From assembly GCF_001642805.2 (NCBI RefSeq), contig NZ_CP016948.1, positions 682,001 through 746,000 on the forward strand: a stretch of DNA of 64,000 nucleotides, in the 5' to 3' direction. The DNA is from Serratia surfactantfaciens. GTDB taxonomy: Bacteria > Pseudomonadota > Gammaproteobacteria > Enterobacterales > Enterobacteriaceae. This document shows positions 37,943-46,281 of the stretch, in pieces. Made by a program: the position numbers and the translations under genes. The notes beneath the pieces were generated by a model, which saw only the letters and a program-made list of their open reading frames with translations, was not told where the DNA came from and did no database searches. The number at the start of each line of letters is the position of its first letter. Position 1 is the first letter of the stretch.

Positions 37943-38860
37943 ATGCTGAACGTTTTTCTTTCTATATTGCCGATTTTTTTGTTAATTGTGCTGGGCTATT
38001 TGTCAAAGCTTTATGTTAAAGATGTCGCCGTTTTTTGGGGCTTTTCTGACAAATTCGTTTATTACCTGTTTTTTCCGGCGCTGTTGATATTGGATATCAG
38101 CGAAGCGGACTTTAGCGGCGCGGACAGCTTCTATCCCGTTGTGGCGACCATTATTTCCACATTGGCCATTGCGTTGATTATTTTCGTTGGCAAGCTGTTT
38201 TTCAATACATCGGCGGATCTGTTTACCTCCATTTTTCAGGGGGGAGTCAGGTATAACTCTTATGTATTCATCGCGCTGTCGCAATCGCTGTTCGGCAGTG
38301 AGGGGGTGGCGCTGTCCGGCTTCTTCGTGGCGTACATGATCATTCTGACCAACATCATGAGCGTGTTGGTGATGAACCACTACGGCACCGGCAGTAAGAA
38401 AAGCCTGAGCGGCGCGCTGCTGGCGCTGACGAAGAACCCGCTGATCATCGGCGCGTTGTTCGGGGTGTTGATGAATCTGTGCAACCTGCATATCACCGGT
38501 GCGCTAAAACAGCTGTTCGTTTATCTCTCCAACGCCGCCACGCCGCTGAGCCTGATGTCGGTCGGTGCAGGGTTGATCGTCAGCATGCATATCCGCAAAT
38601 TGGTTTCCATCTCTTATGCGACCGTGCTGAAATTGGTGGCCATGCCGCTGATTACCATCGCGCTGGTGCACTATTTTGGCGCCACCGGCGTGCCCGCCAG
38701 CATCGCCATTCTCTATTCCGCTGTGCCTTGCGCCGGCAACGCCTATATTCTGGCGCGGCAAATGGGGGGCGACCATGAAGCGATGGCTTCCATCATCACC
38801 TGGACGACGCTGCTGTCGGTCATTACCGTCACCTTCATTCTGGGCAGCGTAGCGCTGTAA
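37943..38860 (+). CDS. AEC-family (auxin efflux carrier-like) transporter
   Basis: A 305-residue membrane protein with about ten hydrophobic segments. It has the AEC fold and the characteristic PLSLMSVGAGL and AVPCAGNAYILARQMGGD segments. AEC proteins move organic acids such as malate/malonate or amino-acid derivatives. Being 11 bases after the oxygenase gene, it is likely to export or import that enzyme's product or substrate. The 5' third is AT-rich. Confidence 0.87.
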   Translation: MLNVFLSILPIFLLIVLGYLSKLYVKDVAVFWGFSDKFVYYLFFPALLILDISEADFSGADSFYPVVATIISTLAIALIIFVGKLFFNTSADLFTSIFQGGVRYNSYVFIALSQSLFGSEGVALSGFFVAYMIILTNIMSVLVMNHYGTGSKKSLSGALLALTKNPLIIGALFGVLMNLCNLHITGALKQLFVYLSNAATPLSLMSVGAGLIVSMHIRKLVSISYATVLKLVAMPLITIALVHYFGATGVPASIAILYSAVPCAGNAYILARQMGGDHEAMASIITWTTLLSVITVTFILGSVAL

Positions 38861-38866
38861 CGCCGG

Positions 38867-38897
38867 CGCCGGGCGGCAAGCGCCCGCCCGGCGTTTT
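38867..38897 (+). terminator. Terminator of the oxygenase-exporter pair
   Basis: CGCCGGGCGG and CCGCCCGGCG form a perfect 10-base stem with a short loop, followed by TTTT, 7 bases past the exporter stop. Confidence 0.88.
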
Positions 38898-38975
38898 CCG
38901 ATATCCTCCCATATCCTTTCATCACGCTTTACCGCTATGCTAAACGGATAGTGAATGTGAAAAGGATGAATCATT

Positions 38976-39896
38976 TTGGCAGGAAGTAGCTTACTTACCC
39001 TTATCGACGACATCGCTTCGTTGCTGGACGATGTCTCTTTAATGACCAAGATGGCGGCCAAAAAAACCGCCGGTGTGCTGGGGGACGATCTGGCGCTCAA
39101 CGCGCAGCAGGTGACCGGCGTTAAAGCCGATCGCGAGCTGCCGGTAGTGTGGAGCGTTGCCAAAGGGTCGCTGATCAACAAGGCGATCCTGGTGCCGTTG
39201 GCACTCTTGATCAGCGCCTTCGCGCCCTGGGCGATTACGCCGTTGCTGATGGTGGGCGGCGCCTACCTATGCTACGAAGGGTTCGAAAAGGTGTTCCACA
39301 GCCTGAGCCCCGGCAAGCCGGCGCAGGAAGATAAATCCGACGGGCCCGGCGCCAATGAGGACGCTGCAGCTTATGAGAAGCGCAAGGTGAAAGGGGCGAT
39401 ACGTACCGACTTTGTGCTCTCCGCCGAGATTATCGCCATCACGCTGGGCACCGTCGCCGGCGCCACCTTCAGCCAGCAGGTGATCGTCTTGTGCGGCATC
39501 GCCGTCGTGATGACGCTCGGCGTGTACGGCATCGTCGCCGGCATCGTCAGGCTGGACGATCTGGGGTTGTATCTGAGCCGCAAAGGCAGCGCGTTGGCGC
39601 GCTCCCTCGGCGGCGGCATCGTGCGCGCCGCGCCTTATTTGATGAAAACGCTGTCGATCGTCGGCACCGTCGCCATGTTTATGGTCGGCGGCGGCATCCT
39701 GACCCACGGTTTGCCGCCGGTACATCATCTGTTCGAAGACTGGGCCTCGTACACCACCGTGGTGCCGACGTTTGGCCATATTCTGCAGGGTGTGGTTCCG
39801 GCGCTGTTGAACGTGGCGTTCGGTCTGGTGGCCGGCGGCGTAGTGCTGGCGGTGGTGTCGGCGCTGGGCGCAGCGCGCGCGCGTTTCAAGGCATGA
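38976..39896 (+). CDS. yedI: DUF808 inner membrane protein YedI
   Basis: A 306-residue membrane protein matching E. coli YedI from its first residues ([34 protein letters not shown]). About five to six hydrophobic segments follow. The start codon is TTG 38976 with AAAAGG ten bases upstream; the nearby ATG 38966 is out of frame. The function is unknown. A hairpin terminator follows and overlaps the yohP stop. Confidence 0.88.
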   Translation: MAGSSLLTLIDDIASLLDDVSLMTKMAAKKTAGVLGDDLALNAQQVTGVKADRELPVVWSVAKGSLINKAILVPLALLISAFAPWAITPLLMVGGAYLCYEGFEKVFHSLSPGKPAQEDKSDGPGANEDAAAYEKRKVKGAIRTDFVLSAEIIAITLGTVAGATFSQQVIVLCGIAVVMTLGVYGIVAGIVRLDDLGLYLSRKGSALARSLGGGIVRAAPYLMKTLSIVGTVAMFMVGGGILTHGLPPVHHLFEDWASYTTVVPTFGHILQGVVPALLNVAFGLVAGGVVLAVVSALGAARARFKA

Positions 39897-39902
39897 TGAA
39901 AA

Positions 39903-39932
39903 GTCTCGCCCCGGGAGGGGCGAGGCGTTTTA
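39903..39932. terminator. yedI terminator
   Basis: CTCGCCCC and GGGGCGAG pair around GGGA, with GCGTTTT on the right and AAAAG on the left. It serves yedI and the convergent yohP, whose stop codon overlaps its end. Confidence 0.8.
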
Positions 39933-40013
39933 AAAAATCAGTTTGAGAACGCCGGTAATCGTCAACAAACCCACGATAAAGATGATGGCGACAATCCACA
40001 GAATAATTTTCAT
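39930..40013 (-). CDS. yohP: 27-residue membrane protein YohP
   Basis: A 27-codon gene on the minus strand: ATG at 40013, TAA at 39932-39930. It encodes one hydrophobic helix starting MKIILWIVAIIFIVGLL and ending VLKLIF. This is almost the same as E. coli YohP, a small inner-membrane protein whose mRNA is itself targeted to the membrane. GGGAGAA lies 5 bases upstream of ATG. In E. coli yohP lies in the yoh region near dusC; here it is 25 kb from dusC. It is easily missed because of its length. Confidence 0.88.
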   Translation of the reverse strand: MKIILWIVAIIFIVGLLTITGVLKLIF

Positions 40014-40116
40014 TTGATTCTCCCTTACCCGTTAAATGTGGCGCGCGGTTGGCGCTAACTCAATGAAATCATTCTTCACTATAGACGCTATCTCCCCATC
40101 GCGCGTCGCCACGCAT

Positions 40117-40656
40117 TCAGGGATGCTGTTTATCACCCGCGCCCAGCGCGCGCTGCATGATGTGGGTGTCGCGCCACTCCCCCAGCTTGAACCCCACCGC
40201 CTTTAACGTCACGACGCTGGTGAAGCCGAGCGACTGGTGCAGCGCCAGCGAGCCGCGGTTGGCGGCGGAGTCGCCGACGATCGCCAGCATCTGGCGCCAG
40301 GGGCCTTGCTCGCAGCGGGCGATCAGCGCGCTCAGAAGTGTTTTGCCGACGCCTTTACCCTGTTGCCCCTCGGCGATGTATACCGAGTCTTCTACGGTAA
40401 AGCGGTAAGCCGGCCGGGGGCGATAAGGCGTGGCATAGCAGTAGCCCACAATACGGCCTTCGCTTTTCGCCACCAGCCAGGGCAGGCCGGCTTCCTGCAC
40501 CTTGCTCAGCCGCAGCTGCATTTCCGCCAACGTCGGCGGCTGTTCTTCAAACGAAGCCGCGCCTGTCAGCACGTGGTGGGTGTAAATACGCAGCACGGCG
40601 ACCATATCGTCCGGCGTGGCGTCGAGGAGGCTGAGTGCGGGGGCTAAGAGCGTCAT
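40117..40656 (-). CDS. GNAT acetyltransferase, phosphinothricin acetyltransferase-like
   Basis: A 179-residue GNAT enzyme of the Pat/MnaT branch. IYTHHVLTGAASFEEQPPT at the N-terminus, the GYCYATPYRPRPAYRFTVEDSVY block (quoted here as landmarks GYCYA, RPAYRFTVEDS) and the QGKGVGKTLLSALI acetyl-CoA loop are diagnostic. Relatives acetylate phosphinothricin, methionine sulfone/sulfoximine or aromatic amino acids. Single gene. Confidence 0.87.
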   Translation of the reverse strand: MTLLAPALSLLDATPDDMVAVLRIYTHHVLTGAASFEEQPPTLAEMQLRLSKVQEAGLPWLVAKSEGRIVGYCYATPYRPRPAYRFTVEDSVYIAEGQQGKGVGKTLLSALIARCEQGPWRQMLAIVGDSAANRGSLALHQSLGFTSVVTLKAVGFKLGEWRDTHIMQRALGAGDKQHP

Positions 40657-40970
40657 GGCAAGTCTGTTTACCTTGAAAATCAGCGGATAAACGGCATTAT
40701 GCGCGCCGCCCGCCGTCGGGGTAAATCGGGTTTTGTTATGGTGAGATAAGACAACCCTATGGGAACGTTCGCCGCGTATCGGTCAGGGTAGAAAGGCTGA
40801 GGGGGCAAGAGCGGAAAGATAAGAAATCAGTGGGCGCTTGATAGGCAAAAGCCCAGCTTGGTGGCTGGGCTTCGCAGGTCCCTGAAAGGGAGGGTATAGC
40901 ATAAGGGCCTTTATCGGCTACGGCGACAATTTCACCTGATTTGTCTGTTTTGTCAACAACAGCGTACTGG
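40657..40970. other. Intergenic region upstream of the acetyltransferase
   Basis: A 314-base gap between two minus-strand genes. It holds the terminator of the PemK/MazF-like gene (40849-40872) and the acetyltransferase promoter region. An overlapping minus-strand open frame running to 40757 starts inside the toxin-like gene without a ribosome site and is not credited. Confidence 0.6.
40849..40872 (-). terminator. Terminator of the PemK/MazF-like gene
   Basis: AAGCCCAGC and GCTGGGCTT form a 9-base stem around a 6-base loop; on the minus strand TTTT overlaps the stem end. It is about 100 bases past the stop. Confidence 0.7.
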
Positions 40971-41420
40971 TCAGAACAGCATATTGCGGGCATTGATCGA
41001 CTTAATGACGGCGCGTTGGATGTCAGCAACAAGCTCGCGTGACAGACACTGGGTAAGAAAACCTCTCTCTTTACGGGCTCTGCTCAGCCGTTGACGGCTG
41101 ACTTGCTGCACCAGATCGCCCTTTGCCCAACGCGTTTGCGGATGAAAGAATCTCATATCTTCGATGAGTTCTCGTGTGATCTCTATGTGCAACCCTTGTT
41201 GGATCTTATTCGAATCTCTGGTGGTCGACAGCGGTACGATAATGCAGGCATTGCCGTTAATTTTGCCATTTAACACAACAACTAAACGGTTCTTCACCAT
41301 TTCTGGCGGAATGTGGCCATCATAAAAGCCGGCTTCATGCGGTTGGCGGAGTGATAGTGGGTAGTTGCCATAGCTGCACTCAAGAATTTCCCCGACCTTG
41401 GGGGAAAATTTGATCGGCAT
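40971..41420 (-). CDS. Orphan PemK/MazF-like toxin-family protein
   Basis: A 149-residue protein with a MazF/PemK-type beta-barrel core: GFYDGHIPPEMVKNRLVVVL, IIVPLSTT and WAKGDLVQQVSRQRLSR correspond to the conserved strands. MazF proteins are sequence-specific endoribonucleases. ATG 41420 is chosen because the extension upstream lacks family similarity; a GGAG motif lies 7-10 bases upstream. No antitoxin gene is visible on either side, so it may be solitary, or not a toxin. Confidence 0.75.
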   Translation of the reverse strand: MPIKFSPKVGEILECSYGNYPLSLRQPHEAGFYDGHIPPEMVKNRLVVVLNGKINGNACIIVPLSTTRDSNKIQQGLHIEITRELIEDMRFFHPQTRWAKGDLVQQVSRQRLSRARKERGFLTQCLSRELVADIQRAVIKSINARNMLF

Positions 41421-41525
41421 CGATACACTCCTTTGTTGCGAACAATCCGTGTTATGGAGGAATGAGCATGCGGGCGTTTTGCGTTGAGAGAAAGGTGTGG
41501 CGTAAGGAAACGGCAAATGAAAGTG

Positions 41526-41556
41526 AAAAATTGCGGATTCGTACGCAGAATCCGCC
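41526..41556 (-). terminator. nlpA terminator
   Basis: GCGGATTC and GAATCCGC pair around a 7-base loop; on the minus strand AATTTTTC follows. It lies 17 bases past the nlpA stop. Confidence 0.8.
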
Positions 41557-41572
41557 TTGATGGTGGCCGAAT

Positions 41573-42385
41573 TTACCAGCCTTTCACCGCGCCGCCGTTG
41601 AAGATTTTCTCGGCGGCCTTGGCCACTTCGTCCGACTCATAGGCCTTGATGAAGTTCTGCACGTTCGGCGCGTCCTTATTGTCTTCGCGGGTGACGATGA
41701 TGTTGGTGTACGGCGAGTTTTTATCCTCGATGAAAATGCCGTCTTTGGTCGGCGTCAGGCCGGTTTGATTGATGTAGGTGGTGCTGATAACGGCGACGGT
41801 GACCTTCGGATCGTCCAGCACGTGCGGCAGCTGCGCGCCTTCCAGCTCCATGATCTGGTAATGATGCGGGTTGGCACTGATGTCCAGGGCGGTGGGCAGC
41901 AGCCCCTTGCCTTGTTTCAGGGTAATCAGGCCGGTTTTTTCCAGCAGCAGCAGGGCGCGCCCCAGGTTGGTCGGATCGAGCGGAATAGCGATCACCGCGC
42001 CGTCCGGCAGCTCTTTGAGCGATTTTATCTTTTTGGAGTAGCCGGCCATCGGGAAGACGAAAGTGTTGCCGACCGCTACCAGCTTATAGCCGTGATCTTT
42101 GTTTTGCTGTTCGAGGAACGGGCGGTGCTGGAACACGTTGGCGTCCAGTTCGCCTTTGTCGGTGGCGTCGTTCGGCAGCAGCGAACCGCTAAAACCCACC
42201 AGCTCGACCTCCAGCCCGTATTTTTCTTTCGCCACCTGTCTGGCGACCTCCGCCACGTCCTGTTCCGCGCCGTTGATGACGCCGACTTTGATATGGTTTT
42301 GGTCGGTTTTTTGATCGCAGCCCTGAAGCGCCAATACGGCGGCGAAGGCCGCCGCCAGAGGGGTGATACGCCAGCGTAAGGTCAT
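41573..42385 (-). CDS. nlpA: NlpA-type methionine-binding lipoprotein
   Basis: A 270-residue inner-membrane-anchored lipoprotein of the MetQ/NlpA family. The signal peptide ends at the lipobox LQGC; Asp follows the Cys (CDQK), the inner-membrane retention signal. VGVINGAEQDVAEVA and NVFQHRPFLEQ match E. coli NlpA. Such proteins bind methionine for MetNI; no transporter genes are adjacent. Outer-membrane vesicle production is also affected by NlpA in E. coli. Confidence 0.9.
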   Translation of the reverse strand: MTLRWRITPLAAAFAAVLALQGCDQKTDQNHIKVGVINGAEQDVAEVARQVAKEKYGLEVELVGFSGSLLPNDATDKGELDANVFQHRPFLEQQNKDHGYKLVAVGNTFVFPMAGYSKKIKSLKELPDGAVIAIPLDPTNLGRALLLLEKTGLITLKQGKGLLPTALDISANPHHYQIMELEGAQLPHVLDDPKVTVAVISTTYINQTGLTPTKDGIFIEDKNSPYTNIIVTREDNKDAPNVQNFIKAYESDEVAKAAEKIFNGGAVKGW

Positions 42386-42516
42386 CGAAGTCTCCCTGAA
42401 AAGAACAATAAAATCAGTTGTTTTTTGTTCTTACAGCTAAGCCTGAACTGCCGATGAAGTCAAACGCTCGTTCAGCATAAACGGCTATAGCTTATAGCCG
42501 TTATGCGGCGGGGGGA

Positions 42517-43359
42517 TTATCGGCTGAGCGAACGCAGCACCACGATGCCCGGCGTAGCCATCACGTAATCCATAAAGGGCGAATCGACCACCTGCATGTT
42601 GGCCTTGCGCGAGGAGGCGTTGCGCAGCACCGGGCCGTTGTCGGTCATCACGTAGATGCCGGTGTGGGTGACATCCAGCCCGTCCAGGTTGGTGTAAATG
42701 CCGATATAATCGCCGGTGCGCAGTTGGGCCAGCACCTTGTCGTCGACGTTGTCGCTGGGGATATAGGTCACGCTGCGCTGTACGTTGGGTAAACCGGGCA
42801 GGTAGCTGCTGCCGTCCGCCTTCTGGTTGAGGTTTTTCACGAGGGTGACGGCGTGCGGGCTGAGCTGCGCGGTGATGTCTTCGGCCACCTTGTGCGGCCG
42901 CTGCGCCCAGTCGGTGAAGAAGTGCTTGCGCTGCGGGAAGGCGATTTTGCCGTCGACGTAGCGGATGTCTATCAGCCGCTGTACGAACTCGCCCTCGCTG
43001 CGGGCGGTGCTGAGCGCTTCCACATAATCGATGTAGGTGAAGCAATCCAGCCCGCGGAAGTCGATCACCAGCTGCTCGGGCGTGTTCTGCGAGCCGATCA
43101 GGCGATTGGCGAGATAGGGGGTGCCGAGAAACTCGCGCGAAATCAAATCGACGGTGCGGCCATGTGGCTGAGCGGCGGGCCAACCGGCGCGCAGCGCGAG
43201 GATCTCACGCAGCTTGCTGCGGGTGCTGGCGTCCATCTCCGGCTGCACGCTCGGCGGCGCAACGGTGACGTCGGGCGGCGGCGTTGCCGGGGTGGGGCGC
43301 TCGGCGCATCCGCTCATGGCGATAGCTAACATCAGTAAAACAACCTTGTTCTTGTTCAT
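42517..43359 (-). CDS. DUF1460 lipoprotein, amidase-like
   Basis: A 280-residue lipoprotein: signal MNKNKVVLLMLAIAMSGC ends in a lipobox. The DUF1460 domain has the NlpC/P60-like Cys in RGLDCFTYIDYVE and His in DVTHTGIYV. Structurally characterised members are N-acetylmuramyl-L-alanine amidase-like cell-wall enzymes. ATG 43359 is preferred because it places the signal peptide at the N-terminus. Confidence 0.85.
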   Translation of the reverse strand: MNKNKVVLLMLAIAMSGCAERPTPATPPPDVTVAPPSVQPEMDASTRSKLREILALRAGWPAAQPHGRTVDLISREFLGTPYLANRLIGSQNTPEQLVIDFRGLDCFTYIDYVEALSTARSEGEFVQRLIDIRYVDGKIAFPQRKHFFTDWAQRPHKVAEDITAQLSPHAVTLVKNLNQKADGSSYLPGLPNVQRSVTYIPSDNVDDKVLAQLRTGDYIGIYTNLDGLDVTHTGIYVMTDNGPVLRNASSRKANMQVVDSPFMDYVMATPGIVVLRSLSR

Positions 43360-43463
43360 ACGGCCCTCCATGGGTGTCGCTGGGTTATCATAGTAAGTGA
43401 TAACAGTTCTCATCCGATGGTAGGGGTTAAAAAGTAAACATAACCTCAATGAGGCCCGATAAA

Positions 43464-44006
43464 TCAGTAACCGATTTCGTTATTGAACGGCAAATACCAG
43501 AACAGTGCGATCTCGTGATCGGCGATCTCCGGCTCGGCGCGATACAGTAAACGATCGATGCCGCCGAGGATAAACCCGTAATGCTGGTAGCAGCGGCAGG
43601 CCGCCAGATTGTTGTTCTGCGTTTCGAGCATCATACCTGAGGTTTCCTGCAGCCGTGCCCACTGTTTGGCGCAGTCCAGCAGCGCCCCGGCGATGCCCTG
43701 ACGGCGCGCGTGAGCGCTGACGGCGATCTCATCGATCAGGGTGTAACCGTTCCAGTTTTTGCTCAGCGTGATATGGCCAACGGCTTCGTTCTGGCGATAC
43801 GCCAGGAAGGTGACGCTGTCGTCGTTGGCGAGCGGCGCCAGCGGATACTGTTTGCGAAACGGCGCGACCGGGCGGGTTGGCCAGCTGTCGACCGGGCTGT
43901 CGAACTGCGGCAGGGCGTAGCTGGCGACGGTAAAGCTGAAATCGCCGCAGGCCAAATAATCGGCGGGCAACGCCTCAATGGCCGTGATGCGGATGGCCGG
44001 GTTCAT
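43464..44006 (-). CDS. GNAT acetyltransferase, streptothricin-acetyltransferase-like
   Basis: A 180-residue GNAT enzyme. The C-terminal half, with IDEIAVSAHARRQGIAGALL, LETQNNNLAACRCYQHYGF and FWYLPF, closely follows Sat/SatA streptothricin acetyltransferases. These inactivate the antibiotic by acetylating its beta-lysine side chain. The activity here is inferred. ATG 44006 overlaps the stop of the hexapeptide-transferase gene by 4 bases, so the two are translationally coupled. Confidence 0.8.
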   Translation of the reverse strand: MNPAIRITAIEALPADYLACGDFSFTVASYALPQFDSPVDSWPTRPVAPFRKQYPLAPLANDDSVTFLAYRQNEAVGHITLSKNWNGYTLIDEIAVSAHARRQGIAGALLDCAKQWARLQETSGMMLETQNNNLAACRCYQHYGFILGGIDRLLYRAEPEIADHEIALFWYLPFNNEIGY

Positions 44007-44473
44007 GACGGCAGCTCCCGCAGCAGGCGCGCCGGGTTGCCGGCATAGATCCCCTTGCGGGTGATATCGCGGGTCACGACCGCCCCGGCGCCGATCACCG
44101 CGCCACTGCAGATCTCCACCGCCAAGACCGTGGCGCCGGAGCCGATGGACACCCGATCGCCGATGCGCGTGCGCCCCCAGCTGGCTGGATCGGCATTGGG
44201 CGCACCGTCTTTGAACAGATCGTTGGCGAAGGTGACGCCGTGGCCGACAAAGCACTCTTCGCCGAGCGTGACGTATTCGCAGATAAAGCTGTGCGACTGA
44301 ATTTTACTACGCGCGCCAATGCTGACGTGGCGCTGGATCTCGACGAACGGGCCGACGAAGACATCGTCGCCGAGCCGGCAGCCGTACAGATTGCAGGGCT
44401 CGACAACGGTGACGTTGCGCCCGGCGTCGACGTCGACGATCCCCGCCTGGCGGGTGGTGATAACGGATGGCAT
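44003..44473 (-). CDS. Left-handed beta-helix (hexapeptide) acyltransferase family protein
   Basis: A 156-residue protein made of imperfect hexapeptide repeats ([LIV]-G-x-x-x-x), for example LGDDVFVGPFVEI and IGDRVSIGSGATVLAV. It resembles WbbJ/FdtC/WlbB-like sugar N-acetyltransferases. ATG 44473 matches the domain start; a longer frame goes past the promoter. No nucleotide-sugar genes are nearby, so the acceptor is unknown. It forms a two-gene operon with the Sat-like gene. Confidence 0.83.
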   Translation of the reverse strand: MPSVITTRQAGIVDVDAGRNVTVVEPCNLYGCRLGDDVFVGPFVEIQRHVSIGARSKIQSHSFICEYVTLGEECFVGHGVTFANDLFKDGAPNADPASWGRTRIGDRVSIGSGATVLAVEICSGAVIGAGAVVTRDITRKGIYAGNPARLLRELPS

Positions 44474-44562
44474 AACCTTCCTCACAGTCTGGATTTGATG
44501 GGGGGAGTATAAGACAAAGCGCCGCGGCGTTGCGCTTTCCGCACGTTTTTTCGCCGAAAGAC

Positions 44563-44678
44563 TATAATTAGTACAGGGGAGAGAGCCCCGTGGCCGCAAT
44601 CCTCGCACGGGTAGCTGTCCGTCGGAGGTGTGAAATTCGTTCGCCGATCGCGGCCTACGGCGAGATAGGAGGTGTCTC
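44563..44678 (+). promoter_or_regulatory. yohC promoter and structured leader
   Basis: A consensus -10 (TATAAT, 44563-44568) would start a leader of about 105 bases. It has a GGGG/CCCC hairpin (44576-44589). An outer helix GGCCGC 44592-44597 with GCGGCC 44650-44655 encloses CCTC-GC-ACGG (44601-44610) paired with CCGT-CG-GAGG (44619-44628). The TCCTC strand could alternatively pair with the AGGAGG ribosome site (44667-44672). This layout suggests translational control; no known riboswitch class was recognised. Confidence 0.55.
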
Positions 44679-45269
44679 ATGGTCAGTCATGTTTGGGGAC
44701 TTCTGGCGCATCCCAGCGCCGAGTTCGAACAGATCAAAAGCGAGAATGAAAGCGTCTCGCACCTATACACCCATCACGTGTTGCTCTTGGCAGCAATCCC
44801 GGTGGTCTGCGCCTTTATCGGCACCACCCAGTTGGGCTGGCTCTCCGGCGAGGGACATGCCATCAGGCTCGACATGTTTACCGCGTTTTATACCGCCGTG
44901 GCGTTCTACCTGCTGATGCTGGCGGGCGTAGCGGCCATGGGGAAAGTCATTCACTGGATGGCGCGGCGTTATGAATCGCGCCCAAGCCTGCACCGCTGCA
45001 TGGTGTTCGCCGGCTACGTGGCGACCCCGATGTTCCTCAGCGGGGTGGTGGCGCTTTATCCGGTTGTCTGGCTGTGTCTGTTTGTCGGCATTATCGGCCT
45101 GTGCTATTCGGGCTATCTGCTGAATCTGGGGATCCCGCACTTCCTGAATATCGACAGTAAGGAAGGGTTCATCTTCTCCAGCTCGACCTTCGCTATCGGC
45201 ATCCTGCTGCTCGAGCTGCTACTTGGGGTGACGGTGCTGCTGTGGGGGTACGGTTCCTGGTTGTTCTGA
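44679..45269 (+). CDS. yohC: Yip1-family inner membrane protein YohC
   Basis: A 196-residue membrane protein with five hydrophobic segments. SHVWGLLAHPSAEF, HHVLLLAAIPVVCAFIGTTQ and CMVFAGYVATPMFLSGVVAL match E. coli YohC. The function is unknown. An AGGAGG ribosome site lies 6 bases before ATG 44679. It is separated from pbpG and yohD, its E. coli neighbours, by about 10 kb of other genes. Confidence 0.92.
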   Translation: MVSHVWGLLAHPSAEFEQIKSENESVSHLYTHHVLLLAAIPVVCAFIGTTQLGWLSGEGHAIRLDMFTAFYTAVAFYLLMLAGVAAMGKVIHWMARRYESRPSLHRCMVFAGYVATPMFLSGVVALYPVVWLCLFVGIIGLCYSGYLLNLGIPHFLNIDSKEGFIFSSSTFAIGILLLELLLGVTVLLWGYGSWLF

Positions 45270-45288
45270 GTTAACGGTAGTTGTTGTC

Positions 45289-45322
45289 GCCCCCGCGCCG
45301 GTGGAACGGCGCGGGGGCTTTT
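45289..45322. terminator. Terminator between yohC and the EamA gene
   Basis: GCCCCCGCGCCG and CGGCGCGGGGGC form a perfect 12-base stem with a 6-base loop and a TTTT tail on the plus strand. It lies between convergent genes. Confidence 0.88.
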
Positions 45323-45326
45323 GCTT

Positions 45327-46178
45327 TTATGCGCGGCGGAAAACCAGCATCACGCCGAGCACGATGCCCGCCATGCCCAGCAGGCTCAGCGCGGCTAACG
45401 CGTGGCCGAGCAGCAGGTAATCCAGCAGGGCGGTGACCGCCGGGATCAGATAGAACAGGCTGGTGACCTGCACCAGGTTGCCGCGCTGGATCAGGCGATA
45501 CAGCAGGAAAGTCGCCAGCACCGAGATCACCACCGCCATCCACAGCAGCGGCAGCACGAACTCAGGCCGCCAGTCGACCCGCAGCGGCTCAAACGGCAGC
45601 GCCAACGCACACATCAACAGACCGATAGCATACTGCAGCGGCAAGACCGCCAGCGGCGGCTGGGCCATGCCCTTTTGCAGCAGGGTGCCGGCGGTCATGC
45701 AGCCCAGAGCGATAAAAGCGAACAGCATGCCGCTCGGCGAGAAGTTGGCCACCATCAGGCTTTGGTACACCACCAGCGTCAGCCCGGCCAACGCCAGCAC
45801 CAACCCGCAGGCGCGCAGCCCGGCGCAACGCCGTTCGGTGATGAACTGGGTGAGGATCGGCTGTACGCCGAGCAGCGTCGCCAGCACCCCGGGCGTAATG
45901 CCCTGTTCCAGCGCCAGCAGATAACAGATCTGATAGCCGCCGATCATCAGCACGCCGATCAGCGCGACGCGTCGACGGGTGCCGGGGGCGGGCAGGCACT
46001 GGCGCCGCCACAGGCCGATAGCCAACAGCACCGCCAGTGCGATGGCGCAGCGGAAGAACAGAAAAGCGAAGGCGGAAGCGTGTTCCAACCCCCAACGGGA
46101 GAAAATAGCGCCGCTGCTCCAAAGCAGGACGAACAGCGTAGCCAGGCCGGCATTGGCCCAGAGAGAAGGTAATCGCAT
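45327..46178 (-). CDS. EamA/DMT-family transporter
   Basis: A 283-residue protein with ten membrane segments in two EamA repeats; LFVLLWSSGAIFSRWGLEHA opens the first. The RhaT/YdcZ-type family exports amino acids and metabolites. The substrate is unknown. Upstream on the same strand lies a promoter and a 48-codon ORF rich in valine and alanine that may be a regulatory leader (46282-46428). Confidence 0.86.
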   Translation of the reverse strand: MRLPSLWANAGLATLFVLLWSSGAIFSRWGLEHASAFAFLFFRCAIALAVLLAIGLWRRQCLPAPGTRRRVALIGVLMIGGYQICYLLALEQGITPGVLATLLGVQPILTQFITERRCAGLRACGLVLALAGLTLVVYQSLMVANFSPSGMLFAFIALGCMTAGTLLQKGMAQPPLAVLPLQYAIGLLMCALALPFEPLRVDWRPEFVLPLLWMAVVISVLATFLLYRLIQRGNLVQVTSLFYLIPAVTALLDYLLLGHALAALSLLGMAGIVLGVMLVFRRA

Positions 46179-46281
46179 ATCAATTTCACCTGTCGTGAAA
46201 ATTACAGGCTCCGGCGCGCGCGGCGGTCTACGCCTGAACGCAACAGATCAACATAAGCCGGAGGTAAAAAGTCGGTTTGGC

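Noticed and set aside
40757..41032. A 91-codon minus-strand frame downstream of the PemK/MazF-like gene
   Set aside because: It starts inside that gene, has no ribosome site, crosses the terminator and matches no family.
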